DNA of 64,000 nt from Enterocloster asparagiformis (GTDB taxonomy: Bacteria; Bacillota; Clostridia; Lachnospirales; Lachnospiraceae). Within the stretch, counting starts at the first letter, position 1; each line of letters opens with the position of its first letter. Below are positions 41,547-49,235 of the stretch, in pieces. The position numbers and the translations under genes were made by a program. Location of the stretch: assembly GCA_018380885.1 (NCBI GenBank), contig JAGZSY010000033.1:1-64000 (forward strand), in the 5' to 3' direction. The notes under the pieces are model-generated. The model saw nothing but the letters and a program-made list of their open reading frames with translations. It was not told the DNA's origin and did no database searches.

Positions 41547-43007
41547 ATGACACATTTGCCGGAAGCATTTTGTGAACGGATGAGGGGGCTGCTGGGGGAA
41601 GAGTACCAGGCGTTTGCCGCCAGCTATGACAGGGATCGGGTGCAGGGCCTGCGGCTCAACGCCCTGAAGGCGTCTGCGCCCGGCTGCGGGCCGGAGGAAG
41701 AGGCGCGAAGGATGGAGCGGGAGACCGGGTTTGAGCTGACGCCCATCCCCTGGGCGCAGGACGGTTTCTACTACCGGGAGACGGACCGGCCGGGCAAGCA
41801 TCCCTATCACGAGGCGGGGGCGTACTACATCCAGGAGCCCAGCGCCATGGCGGTGGTGGAGCTGGCGGACCCGGTTCCCGGCGAGCGGGTGCTGGATCTG
41901 TGCGCGGCGCCGGGCGGCAAGACAAGCCATATCGCCTCCAGGCTGGAGGGTAGAGGCTTCCTGCTCTCCAACGAGATCCATCCGGCCCGGGCCAGGATCC
42001 TCTCCCAGAATGTGGAGCGCATGGGCGTGAGGAACGCCGTGGTCACAAACGAAGCGCCGGAGCGGCTGGCGCCTCTGTTTCCGGGATTTTTTGACAAGAT
42101 CGTGGTGGACGCCCCCTGCTCCGGGGAGGGGATGTTCCGCAAGGACGAGCAGGCCGCGGACCAGTGGAGCCCGGACCATGTGGCTATGTGCGCGGCGCGG
42201 CAGGGGGATATACTGGACCAGGCGGCGCGGATGCTGCGGCCGGGCGGACGGATGGTCTACTCCACCTGCACCTTTGCCCCGGAGGAGAACGAGGGGACGG
42301 TGCTGCGGTTTTTAGAGCGCCATCCTGAATTTGCCGTGGAGCCCGTGAAGGGTTATGAAGGCTTTGACGCCGGAAAACCGCAGTGGGCGGGAGTGGACCC
42401 TGAGTCGGAGATGGGGCGGATGCTGGCCGGGACCTTCCGCATCTTTCCCCACCGATTGGAGGGAGAGGGACACTATATGGCAGTGCTGAAAAAGGAGGGG
42501 GAGGCCCCGGAAACGCCGCTGCGTCGCGGGCCGCGGATGGCTGCCAGGAAGCAAGAGGGGCTGTTGAAGGATTTCACGGACTTTTGCCGGGAAAATCTGC
42601 GGGAAACAGAGTGGCTGATGGATCGGGACGCCTATGTGCTGTTCGGGGACCAGCTGTATCTGACGCCGCCGGAGATGCCGCAGATGGACGGCTTGAAGGT
42701 GCTGCGGCCGGGACTTCACCTGGGAACCCTGAAAAAGAACAGATTTGAGCCGTCCCACGCCCTGGCGCTGGCGCTGCGCCCCGGGCAGGCGGCCCTCACC
42801 CTGAAGCTGGAGCCAGGGGGCGGTTTGGCCCTGCGGTACCTGAAGGGGGAGACCCTGGATTTAGACAGCCTGGAGGGCTCGCTTACGCCCGCCGAGGCGT
42901 CGAAGGGCTGGGTTCTGGTGTGCGCCGGTGCTTACAGCCTGGGATGGGCCAAGCTGGCGGGCAGAACTTTTAAAAATCACTATCCCAAGGGGCTGCGCCG
43001 GATGTGA
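41547..43007 (+). CDS. rsmF: RsmF/RsmB-type rRNA cytosine-C5 methyltransferase
   Basis: SAM-dependent NOL1/NOP2/Sun family enzyme, 486 residues. The SAM motif VLDLCAAPGGKTSHIAS lies near residue 115, VVDAPCSGEGMFRKDEQA near 187 carries the first conserved cysteine, and MVYSTCTFAPEENEGTV near 237 carries the catalytic TC motif. The C-terminal ~190 residues match the extra RNA-binding (RsmF_methylt_CI/PUA-like) part of the longer Gram-positive enzymes. It converges with rluA and its last 38 bases overlap that gene's 3' end. Confidence 0.9.
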   Translation: MTHLPEAFCERMRGLLGEEYQAFAASYDRDRVQGLRLNALKASAPGCGPEEEARRMERETGFELTPIPWAQDGFYYRETDRPGKHPYHEAGAYYIQEPSAMAVVELADPVPGERVLDLCAAPGGKTSHIASRLEGRGFLLSNEIHPARARILSQNVERMGVRNAVVTNEAPERLAPLFPGFFDKIVVDAPCSGEGMFRKDEQAADQWSPDHVAMCAARQGDILDQAARMLRPGGRMVYSTCTFAPEENEGTVLRFLERHPEFAVEPVKGYEGFDAGKPQWAGVDPESEMGRMLAGTFRIFPHRLEGEGHYMAVLKKEGEAPETPLRRGPRMAARKQEGLLKDFTDFCRENLRETEWLMDRDAYVLFGDQLYLTPPEMPQMDGLKVLRPGLHLGTLKKNRFEPSHALALALRPGQAALTLKLEPGGGLALRYLKGETLDLDSLEGSLTPAEASKGWVLVCAGAYSLGWAKLAGRTFKNHYPKGLRRM

Positions 43008-43911
43008 GCGCCGCAGCCTCGGGCAGCAGGGCCGCCATGTCCGGGGGCAGGGGAGCCGTGAAGGCCATGGATTCCCCTGTTACGGGATGGATCAATTCCA
43101 ATTGCCGGGAGTGAAGCGGCTGGCGGCCGATATAGCGGTAGTCCGGGCAGTAGAGGAAATCGCCCGGCAGCGGATGGCCGATGGAGGCCATATGGACCCG
43201 GATCTGATGGGTTTTCCCTGTTTCCAGGGAAATGCTCAGCAGGGAAAGGTCCTTTTTTTCGTTGTACAGAAGGCGGCGGTAGAAGGTGCGGGCCGCCTCG
43301 CCGTGTTCCTGGTCCACGCGGCGCTGGATGACGGAGCCGGGCACCCGACCGATGGGGGCCGTCACCGTGCCCGAATCCGGCGTCAGGCCGCAAACAAAGG
43401 CCAGATAGCGGCGGCGGATGCGGCGCTTTTCCATCTGCCCGGCCAGGACGCAGGCGCTGAGCATGTGCCTGGCCAGCACCAGCAGGCCGCTGGTGTCCCG
43501 GTCCAGGCGGCTGACGGCCCGATAGACAAAGGGCTCCCCCTTTGCGGCATAGTACCAGGCAACGGCGTTGGCCAGGGTGTTGCCGTGATGGCCCTGGGAG
43601 GGATGGACCGGGACACCGGCCGCCTTGTCGACTACCAGGATGTCGCTGTCCTCGTAAACCACCGACAGGGGCAGGTCCACAGGCGGTATATTCTGCGAGG
43701 GCTCCTCCTCGTCCAGGGTGACGGTCAGCGCCTCGCCCGGGCTGAGCCGGTAGTTGGAAAATACGGCTTCCCCGCCGGCCGTAAGTCCGCGGGGTGTGTT
43801 TTTCAGATGGACCACCAGGCGGTGGGAGTAGCCCAGGCTGCGCAGATACTCCTCCACAGTCCGCCCGCCCTGATCCCCGGGGATGGTGTAGTTCAAAATT
43901 CGTTTGATCAT
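42970..43911 (-). CDS. RluA-family pseudouridine synthase
   Basis: A 313-residue RNA pseudouridine synthase. A degenerate S4-like N-terminus (GRTVEEYLRSLGYSHRLVVHLKNT) precedes the catalytic core: VVDKAAGVPVHPSQGH near 93, the catalytic aspartate in AVSRLDRDTSGLLVLAR at about residue 137, and LETGKTHQIRVHMASIGHPLPGD near 228-250. RluD/RluC-like enzymes modify 23S rRNA; the exact site is unknown. The start lies 4 bases after the dinB stop, so they form an operon. Confidence 0.9.
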   Translation of the reverse strand: MIKRILNYTIPGDQGGRTVEEYLRSLGYSHRLVVHLKNTPRGLTAGGEAVFSNYRLSPGEALTVTLDEEEPSQNIPPVDLPLSVVYEDSDILVVDKAAGVPVHPSQGHHGNTLANAVAWYYAAKGEPFVYRAVSRLDRDTSGLLVLARHMLSACVLAGQMEKRRIRRRYLAFVCGLTPDSGTVTAPIGRVPGSVIQRRVDQEHGEAARTFYRRLLYNEKKDLSLLSISLETGKTHQIRVHMASIGHPLPGDFLYCPDYRYIGRQPLHSRQLELIHPVTGESMAFTAPLPPDMAALLPEAAALTSGAAPWDSDF

Positions 43912-43915
43912 AGTC

Positions 43916-45187
43916 TCAGCGGATATCCTCCTGGCGGTTTAGGTGTTTGCGCTTGCTGGCGGCGTGATCCACGATGGAATCCTCCTTCAGGAAGCTGGCG
44001 CGCTTGATGCTGTCCACGCCGAATTTGCTGCGGATCTGGTCCACCGCTTTTTCCAGGTCTTTCTTTTTCTGGTTGGCCGGGCTGCCGAACATGGTCATCT
44101 GGCTGAAGCTCTCGTCGTCGATCTTGCCCGCCCGGACCCCGATCAGGCGCACAGGCGTGCGGTCCCAGAACTCCCGCAGCAGACGGCAGGAGTAGTCGTA
44201 CAGGGTGGAGGTGGAGTCTGTGGGCTCCGGCAGGCCCATCTGGTGGGACTGGGTGTGGAATTCCCAGTCCTTTAACTCCACGCACACATTCCGGCAGAGC
44301 ACCCCATCCGCCCGCAGCCGGGCGCCCACGGTCTCGCACAGTGAGAGAATCACCTGGCAGGCGGTCTCGTAGTCCGACACATCCCGGGACAGGGTGACGC
44401 TGTTGCCGTAGCATTTGTTGATGGGGTCCTTCTCGGCCACCGGGTCGTTGTCGATGCCGTTGGCATAGTTGTGAATGGTGACGGCGTACTTCTCGCCCAG
44501 GTGGGCCTTTAGCACATTTAAGTCGCAGGCTGCCAGCTGGCCGATGGTGTGAATCCCCAGATTCTCCATCTTGCGCTGGGCCGCGCCGCCCACAAAGAAC
44601 AGCTCCCGGATGGGCAGGGGCCAGAGCTTGGCGGGGATTTCCCGGGGGAACAGCGTGTGGCATTTGTCCGGTTTTTCAAAGTCGGAGGCCATCTTGGCCA
44701 GCAGCTTGTTGGGGGCTACGCCGATGTTGACGGTGAAGCCCAGCTCCTGTTTGATGCGCTCCCGGATTTGGTCCGCCACGTCCAGGGGCCGGCCGAAGAG
44801 GTGGATGGTCTGGGTCATGTCCAGGAAAATCTCGTCAATGCTGAATTTCTCGTGGTCCGGGGTATAGGTCTCCAAAAGCTCCATCATCCGGTGGGAGCAC
44901 TTGATGTAATAGTCAAAGCGCGAGGGCACCACGGTCAGCTGGGGACATTTGCGCAGGGCCTGCGCCAGGGGTTCGCCGGTGGAGACTCCGTACTTTTTTG
45001 CCGGGGTGGACTTGGCCAGCACAATGCCGTGGCGGCTCTTGGCGTCTCCTCCCACGGCGGAGGGGATGGAGCGCAGATCCAGGGCCCCGGGGTCCTGGCT
45101 CAGCCGGTATACGGATTCCCAACTGAGAAATGCCGAGTTTACATCAATATGAAAGATCAGACGTGTATTCTTCAACGGTTCGTCCAT
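43916..45187 (-). CDS. dinB: DNA polymerase IV (Y-family)
   Basis: Error-prone translesion polymerase, 423 residues. LIFHIDVNSAFLSWESVYRL near the N-terminus carries the first catalytic aspartate, and FSIDEIFLDMTQT near residue 110 carries the other acidic residues. VNIGVAPNKLLAKMASDFEKPD near 150 and GVRAGKIDDE in the little-finger domain are typical. The motif order and the WESVYRL insertion fit the larger clostridial DinB. ATG 45187 is chosen because GGAGG lies 8 bases upstream. A LexA-like box within its promoter points to SOS control. Confidence 0.92.
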   Translation of the reverse strand: MDEPLKNTRLIFHIDVNSAFLSWESVYRLSQDPGALDLRSIPSAVGGDAKSRHGIVLAKSTPAKKYGVSTGEPLAQALRKCPQLTVVPSRFDYYIKCSHRMMELLETYTPDHEKFSIDEIFLDMTQTIHLFGRPLDVADQIRERIKQELGFTVNIGVAPNKLLAKMASDFEKPDKCHTLFPREIPAKLWPLPIRELFFVGGAAQRKMENLGIHTIGQLAACDLNVLKAHLGEKYAVTIHNYANGIDNDPVAEKDPINKCYGNSVTLSRDVSDYETACQVILSLCETVGARLRADGVLCRNVCVELKDWEFHTQSHQMGLPEPTDSTSTLYDYSCRLLREFWDRTPVRLIGVRAGKIDDESFSQMTMFGSPANQKKKDLEKAVDQIRSKFGVDSIKRASFLKEDSIVDHAASKRKHLNRQEDIR

Positions 45188-45218
45188 CAAATCGCCTCCA
45201 GGTTTATTCGGTATTCCT

Positions 45219-45247
45219 ATCATAACAGAATGTATGTTCGGATTCAA
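45219..45247 (-). promoter_or_regulatory. SOS-type promoter of dinB with LexA-like box
   Basis: On the reverse strand TTGAAT (45247-45242), 17 bases, TATGAT (45224-45219) form a promoter. Its spacer holds CGAACATACATTCT (45240-45227), which fits 12 of 14 positions of the Gram-positive LexA consensus CGAACRNRYGTTYC. Confidence 0.65.
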
Positions 45248-45337
45248 GAGGCGACGGAAAAATGCCGCCGGTTTCGGCATAATGGATTTCGCTTATGAAT
45301 AGGATATTAAACAAAAGCAGCAGGGCGGCTTAAGCGG

Positions 45338-46666
45338 ATGCGAAGATGGATGATATGGATGGTCTGCCTGGGGCTTGGCCTGGGGCCTTGCGTCCGGGCT
45401 TTTGCCATGGACGGGAATGAGATTGTGACGGTTTGGGAGGAGGAACGGGGCGCGGCGCAGGAGACGCAGCAGCCGGGAGCTCAGTCAGATGCCCAGAGCG
45501 ATCCGCTGAAATTGAACGCCCAGTCCGCCGTGCTGGCGGACGGCCTCACCGGCCGGGTGCTCTACGGAAAGGGCGCGGACACGATCCGCCCGATGGCCAG
45601 CACCACAAAGATCATGACGTGTATCCTGGCCTTGGAGCTGGGCAGTCCCGATGACGTGGTCACGGCCTCCAGGGAGGCGGCAGGACAGCCCAAGGTCCAC
45701 CTGGGTGTCAGGAGCGAACAGACCTTTTATCTGAAGGATCTGCTTTACTCCCTCATGCTGGAGTCCCACAACGACACTGCGGTGATGATCGCGGAGCACA
45801 TTGGGGGCAGCGTCCCCGGGTTTGCCAAGCTGATGAACGAGAAGGCCAGGGAGCTGGGCTGCGAGAATACGTATTTCATCACGCCCAACGGGCTGGACGC
45901 CAGGGAGACGGACGAGGCGGGGGTGGAGCGCATACACTCCACCACGGCGGCGGACCTGGCCCGGATCATGGGCTACTGCGTCAATCAGTCCCCCAAACGC
46001 CAGGAATTTCTGGAAATTACCCAGACGCAGAACTATTTCTTCACCGACATCGGGGGAAAACACTCCTACAACTGCACCAACCACAACGCGTTTCTCACCA
46101 TGATGGACGGCGTCGTTTCCGGCAAGACAGGATTTACAGGGGGCGCCGGCTATTCCTATGTGGCGGCCATGGAGAAGGACGGACGCCCGTATGTCATCGC
46201 CATTTTGGGCTGCGGGTGGCCGCCCCACAAGACCTGGAAGTGGGCGGACGCCAGAAAGCTTTTCAACTTTGGCCTGGAGCATTATCAGATGAGGGACGTC
46301 TACCAGGCTCAGCAGTTCCCGAAGATTCCGGTGACAGGCGGCCTGTGCTGGGACGAGGGGAGCGGCGCGGGAAACGATCAGGTGAGCCTGACCATGGGAC
46401 CGGAGCAGGAGGCGCGGGAGGTAAAGCTGCTGCTGGGCGAGGACGAGGAGGTGGAGATTCGCCAGAATCTGCCGGCCAGGCTTGCGGCGCCGGTGAGGGA
46501 GGGGCAGATGGTGGGCTCGGTGGAGTACCGCCTGAACGGCCAGACCGTGCGGCAGTTTCCGGTATATACCCAATCCGGGGTGGAGAAAATCACCCTGAAG
46601 CGCTGCCTGCTCCACATTGGCGCGCTCTTTGGCAGCCTGCGGCAGAATCCGTGGACGGGCGGATAA
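45338..46666 (+). CDS. D-alanyl-D-alanine carboxypeptidase (DacF-like)
   Basis: Secreted or membrane-associated penicillin-binding protein, family S11, 442 residues. A signal peptide covers residues 1-~24 (MVCLGLGLGPCVRAFAM). The catalytic motifs are SxxK in RPMASTTKIMTC at about residue 88, SxN in ESHNDTAVMIAEH near 146 and KTG in VSGKTGFTGGAGYSY near 264. A C-terminal beta-rich PBP5-like domain follows. It trims the terminal D-Ala of peptidoglycan stem peptides. There is no C-terminal amphipathic anchor as clear as in PBP5. A perfect 9-bp hairpin follows the gene at 46673-46702. Confidence 0.9.
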   Translation: MRRWMIWMVCLGLGLGPCVRAFAMDGNEIVTVWEEERGAAQETQQPGAQSDAQSDPLKLNAQSAVLADGLTGRVLYGKGADTIRPMASTTKIMTCILALELGSPDDVVTASREAAGQPKVHLGVRSEQTFYLKDLLYSLMLESHNDTAVMIAEHIGGSVPGFAKLMNEKARELGCENTYFITPNGLDARETDEAGVERIHSTTAADLARIMGYCVNQSPKRQEFLEITQTQNYFFTDIGGKHSYNCTNHNAFLTMMDGVVSGKTGFTGGAGYSYVAAMEKDGRPYVIAILGCGWPPHKTWKWADARKLFNFGLEHYQMRDVYQAQQFPKIPVTGGLCWDEGSGAGNDQVSLTMGPEQEAREVKLLLGEDEEVEIRQNLPARLAAPVREGQMVGSVEYRLNGQTVRQFPVYTQSGVEKITLKRCLLHIGALFGSLRQNPWTGG

Positions 46667-46672
46667 AAGCCG

Positions 46673-46702
46673 TGTGCGGACGGCTGCCGGGAGGTCCGCA
46701 CA
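46673..46702 (+). terminator. Hairpin after the carboxypeptidase gene
   Basis: TGTGCGGAC (46673-46681) pairs perfectly with GTCCGCACA (46694-46702). There is no T-run, so its terminator role is uncertain. The rest of 46703-46845 is spacer without a gene. Confidence 0.45.
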
Positions 46703-46845
46703 GGGTCGGGGACGCCTGGCAGGGGCGTTTCCGGCGGGAATTCGGCGGAACCTGCCCGGATTTTTGCGGAGGTCGGCAGGATTTTCCATATTTTTTAAGG
46801 TTTTCTTACAAATCCGACTCTTTGTGTGAACTTTCTCCGATTTGG

Positions 46846-46875
46846 TTGACATACAACACAAATTGTCATTATAAT
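46846..46875 (+). promoter_or_regulatory. Promoter of the glucosaminidase gene
   Basis: TTGACA (46846-46851), 18 bases, TATAAT (46870-46875). The inverted repeat TGACA/TGTCA spans -35 to spacer (46847-46851 and 46864-46868) and may be an operator. Confidence 0.8.
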
Positions 46876-46910
46876 AGTGGTAATGTCATAAATTAGTAAA
46901 ATTTACGGAT

Positions 46911-46975
46911 GTTGGATGGCCGCGCAGAATTTAGGAGATGCGGCTGTTCCTGCCAATCGTATCCAACTAGGAGAT
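46911..46975 (+). ncRNA. Candidate structured leader RNA with duplicated Shine-Dalgarno
   Basis: An outer stem GTTGGAT (46911-46917)/ATCCAAC (46961-46967) encloses an inner stem GCCGC (46919-46923)/GCGGC (46940-46944). The inner loop holds TAGGAGAT (46932-46939), identical to the TAGGAGAT at the true ribosome-binding site (46968-46975). TTCCT (46947-46951) between them can pair with either AGGAG copy. This is the layout of a translational switch. No known riboswitch class was recognised. Confidence 0.45.
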
Positions 46976-46982
46976 ATACATA

Positions 46983-49154
46983 ATGAAACACACGCGATTT
47001 AAACGGGGGCTGGCAGTTGCGCTGGGCCTTTTGCTGGCCGTTGTGCAGCCATTGACTCAGTTTGGCGCCGGCGGCCCGGGAGTGTCCTACGCCTACACCG
47101 GTTCCGCCACGGTCAAGGCGGCATCCCTTAACGTGCGCAGCGGCGCAGGAACCAATTACACGGCGGTAGGAAAGCTTTCCAGCGGTCAGTCGGTGAATAT
47201 CCGCGGGGAGCAGACCGGCACCGACGGCAACAAGTGGTATCAAATCCAGTTTACCGGCAGCGACGGAACCGTGAAATCAGGCTACGTCTCTTCCGTGTAT
47301 ATCAAGATACCCGTATCTTACACAACCGATTCTGATTTTGAGGCATATCTGAATTCTCAGGGATTTCCGGAAAGCTACAAAGACGGCCTGCGCCAGCTAC
47401 ACGCCCAGTATCCCAACTGGGTGTTTCGGTCGCTGAAAACAGGCCTGGACTGGAATACCGTTATTGAGAACGAAAGCCTGCCGCCCCGGAACCTGGTGAG
47501 CTCGGGGAGCGTTTCCTCGTGGAAGTCGGTGGAGAGCGGGGCGTACAACTGGGATAACAGCACCTGGACCGGTTTTGACGGCAGCAACTGGGTCGCGGCC
47601 TCGGACGGGATCATCCGCTACTATATGGATCCCAGGAATTTTCTGGACGAGACGTACATTTTCCAGTTCCTGTCCCAGGAATACAACGGCAGTACCCAGA
47701 CGCGGCAGGGCTTGGAAACTCTGGTGAAGGACAGCTTTCTCTCAGGCACCACGGATTCCACCGGCACCGGGGGCAGCGGAAATTCCGGCGGCCCGGGAGG
47801 CGGTTCCAGCTACGGACCCGGCGGCTCGGGTTCCTCCAAATCCTCCGGCGGTTCCTACGACGACAGCCAGTACGGCCCCGGCGTGCAGGGAAGCAGGACC
47901 ACGCCCGGCAGCAGCAGCTCCCCCACCTCCGGTGGAGGCGGCGTGAGCCTGGAAGGGCCGCCTCAGGCCTCCGTGACGCCGAGAGAACGCCTTCTGGTGA
48001 GCACCACGGTCAGCCTGGAAGGGCCGGGGCAGAGCGGTACGGGAACAGGCGGTTCCCAAAGCCAGGGGCCGTCCTCCGGCAGCAGTTCTCCGGGGCAGTC
48101 GCCCTCCGGCGGTTCATCGCCCGGAACGTCGGGCCCCACCTCGGGCTCGCCCGGCGCGTCGCCATCAGGGGGAAGTTCCACCGGCACGGCCTCTTATGTG
48201 GACATCATTATGAGAGCCGGCGAGCAGTCCGGCGTCAACCCCTATGTGCTGGCCTCCATGATCATGCAGGAGCAGGGCAAGGGGACAAGCCCGCTGATCT
48301 CAGGAACGTATTCCGGCTACACGGGTTACTATAACTTTTTTAACGTGGAGGCCTATCAGTCCGGTTCCATGAGCGCCATTGAGCGGGGACTCTGGTACGC
48401 GTCCCAGTCCGGCAGCTACGGCAGGCCCTGGAACACGGTGGAGAAGTCCATTTTGGGCGGAGCCCTGAATTATGGCGAAAACTACGTGAAGGCGGGACAG
48501 AACACGTTCTACCTGAAGAAATTCAACGTGCAGGGCAGCAACCTGTATAAACATCAGTATATGAGCAACGTGCAGGCCGCGGCCTCGGAGGGGGCGAAGC
48601 TGGCCCAGGCCTACACCACGGAGGTGAAGAATTCTGCCCTGGAGTTTATTATCCCGGTCTACAACAATATGCCGGACCAGCTCTGCGCAGCGCCAACCGG
48701 GGACGGCAGCCCCAACAACAAATTGTCCGGGCTGGGCGTGGACGGTTTTAGCCTGACGCCCACCTTCAACAAGGACACAGAGATATATGACCTGATTGTG
48801 GACACCTCCGTGTCGTCCATCAACGTCCAGGCCTCCACGGCCGATTCCACGGCTTCCGTCAACGGTACCGGAATGGTGAACCTGGGAGCCGGCACCACGG
48901 ATGTGACTGTGACCGTGACGGCCCAGAACGGCAGCACGCGGACCTACACCATCCATGTGGCGAAGCAGAGCGGCGGGCCCACGTCGTCCGGCGGAACGTA
49001 TTCGCCCGGGACGAATCCCGGAAACAGTCCCGGAGGCTCCGATCAATCCGGCCAGGGTCCGGGCGGCTCCGGCGGACCGGGAGGCGGCCAGAACAATTCA
49101 GGCGGCAGCGGGCCGGGCGGCAGCAATGTGACGATTGTGACCGTCACTCAATAG
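46983..49154 (+). CDS. Secreted SH3b - N-acetylglucosaminidase - cadherin-like protein
   Basis: A cell-wall hydrolase candidate of 723 residues. A signal peptide spans ~1-36. An SH3b domain (ASLNVRSGAGTNYTAVGKL) lies at ~40-105. A conserved helical region (FEAYLNSQGFPESYKDGLRQLH, NWVFRSLKTGLDWN, DPRNFLDETYIFQF) lies at ~118-255. A ~145-residue Gly/Ser/Pro linker (~258-400) follows. The glucosaminidase fold starts at ~402 with the likely catalytic Glu in ASMIMQEQGKGTSPLISG (~430). A cadherin-like beta-sandwich (LSGLGVDGFSLTPTFNKD) lies at ~580-665, and a Gly-rich tail ends the protein. In homologues I recall, the two hydrolase parts are joined directly, so the linker is an insertion. Confidence 0.85.
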   Translation: MKHTRFKRGLAVALGLLLAVVQPLTQFGAGGPGVSYAYTGSATVKAASLNVRSGAGTNYTAVGKLSSGQSVNIRGEQTGTDGNKWYQIQFTGSDGTVKSGYVSSVYIKIPVSYTTDSDFEAYLNSQGFPESYKDGLRQLHAQYPNWVFRSLKTGLDWNTVIENESLPPRNLVSSGSVSSWKSVESGAYNWDNSTWTGFDGSNWVAASDGIIRYYMDPRNFLDETYIFQFLSQEYNGSTQTRQGLETLVKDSFLSGTTDSTGTGGSGNSGGPGGGSSYGPGGSGSSKSSGGSYDDSQYGPGVQGSRTTPGSSSSPTSGGGGVSLEGPPQASVTPRERLLVSTTVSLEGPGQSGTGTGGSQSQGPSSGSSSPGQSPSGGSSPGTSGPTSGSPGASPSGGSSTGTASYVDIIMRAGEQSGVNPYVLASMIMQEQGKGTSPLISGTYSGYTGYYNFFNVEAYQSGSMSAIERGLWYASQSGSYGRPWNTVEKSILGGALNYGENYVKAGQNTFYLKKFNVQGSNLYKHQYMSNVQAAASEGAKLAQAYTTEVKNSALEFIIPVYNNMPDQLCAAPTGDGSPNNKLSGLGVDGFSLTPTFNKDTEIYDLIVDTSVSSINVQASTADSTASVNGTGMVNLGAGTTDVTVTVTAQNGSTRTYTIHVAKQSGGPTSSGGTYSPGTNPGNSPGGSDQSGQGPGGSGGPGGGQNNSGGSGPGGSNVTIVTVTQ

Positions 49155-49235
49155 ACCGGCTGACGGCAGTCCTTTATCCGCTCTGCAAGGCGGCAAGATA
49201 TGAACTATTCTGTAACAGAAAGCAGGAGAATTGTT

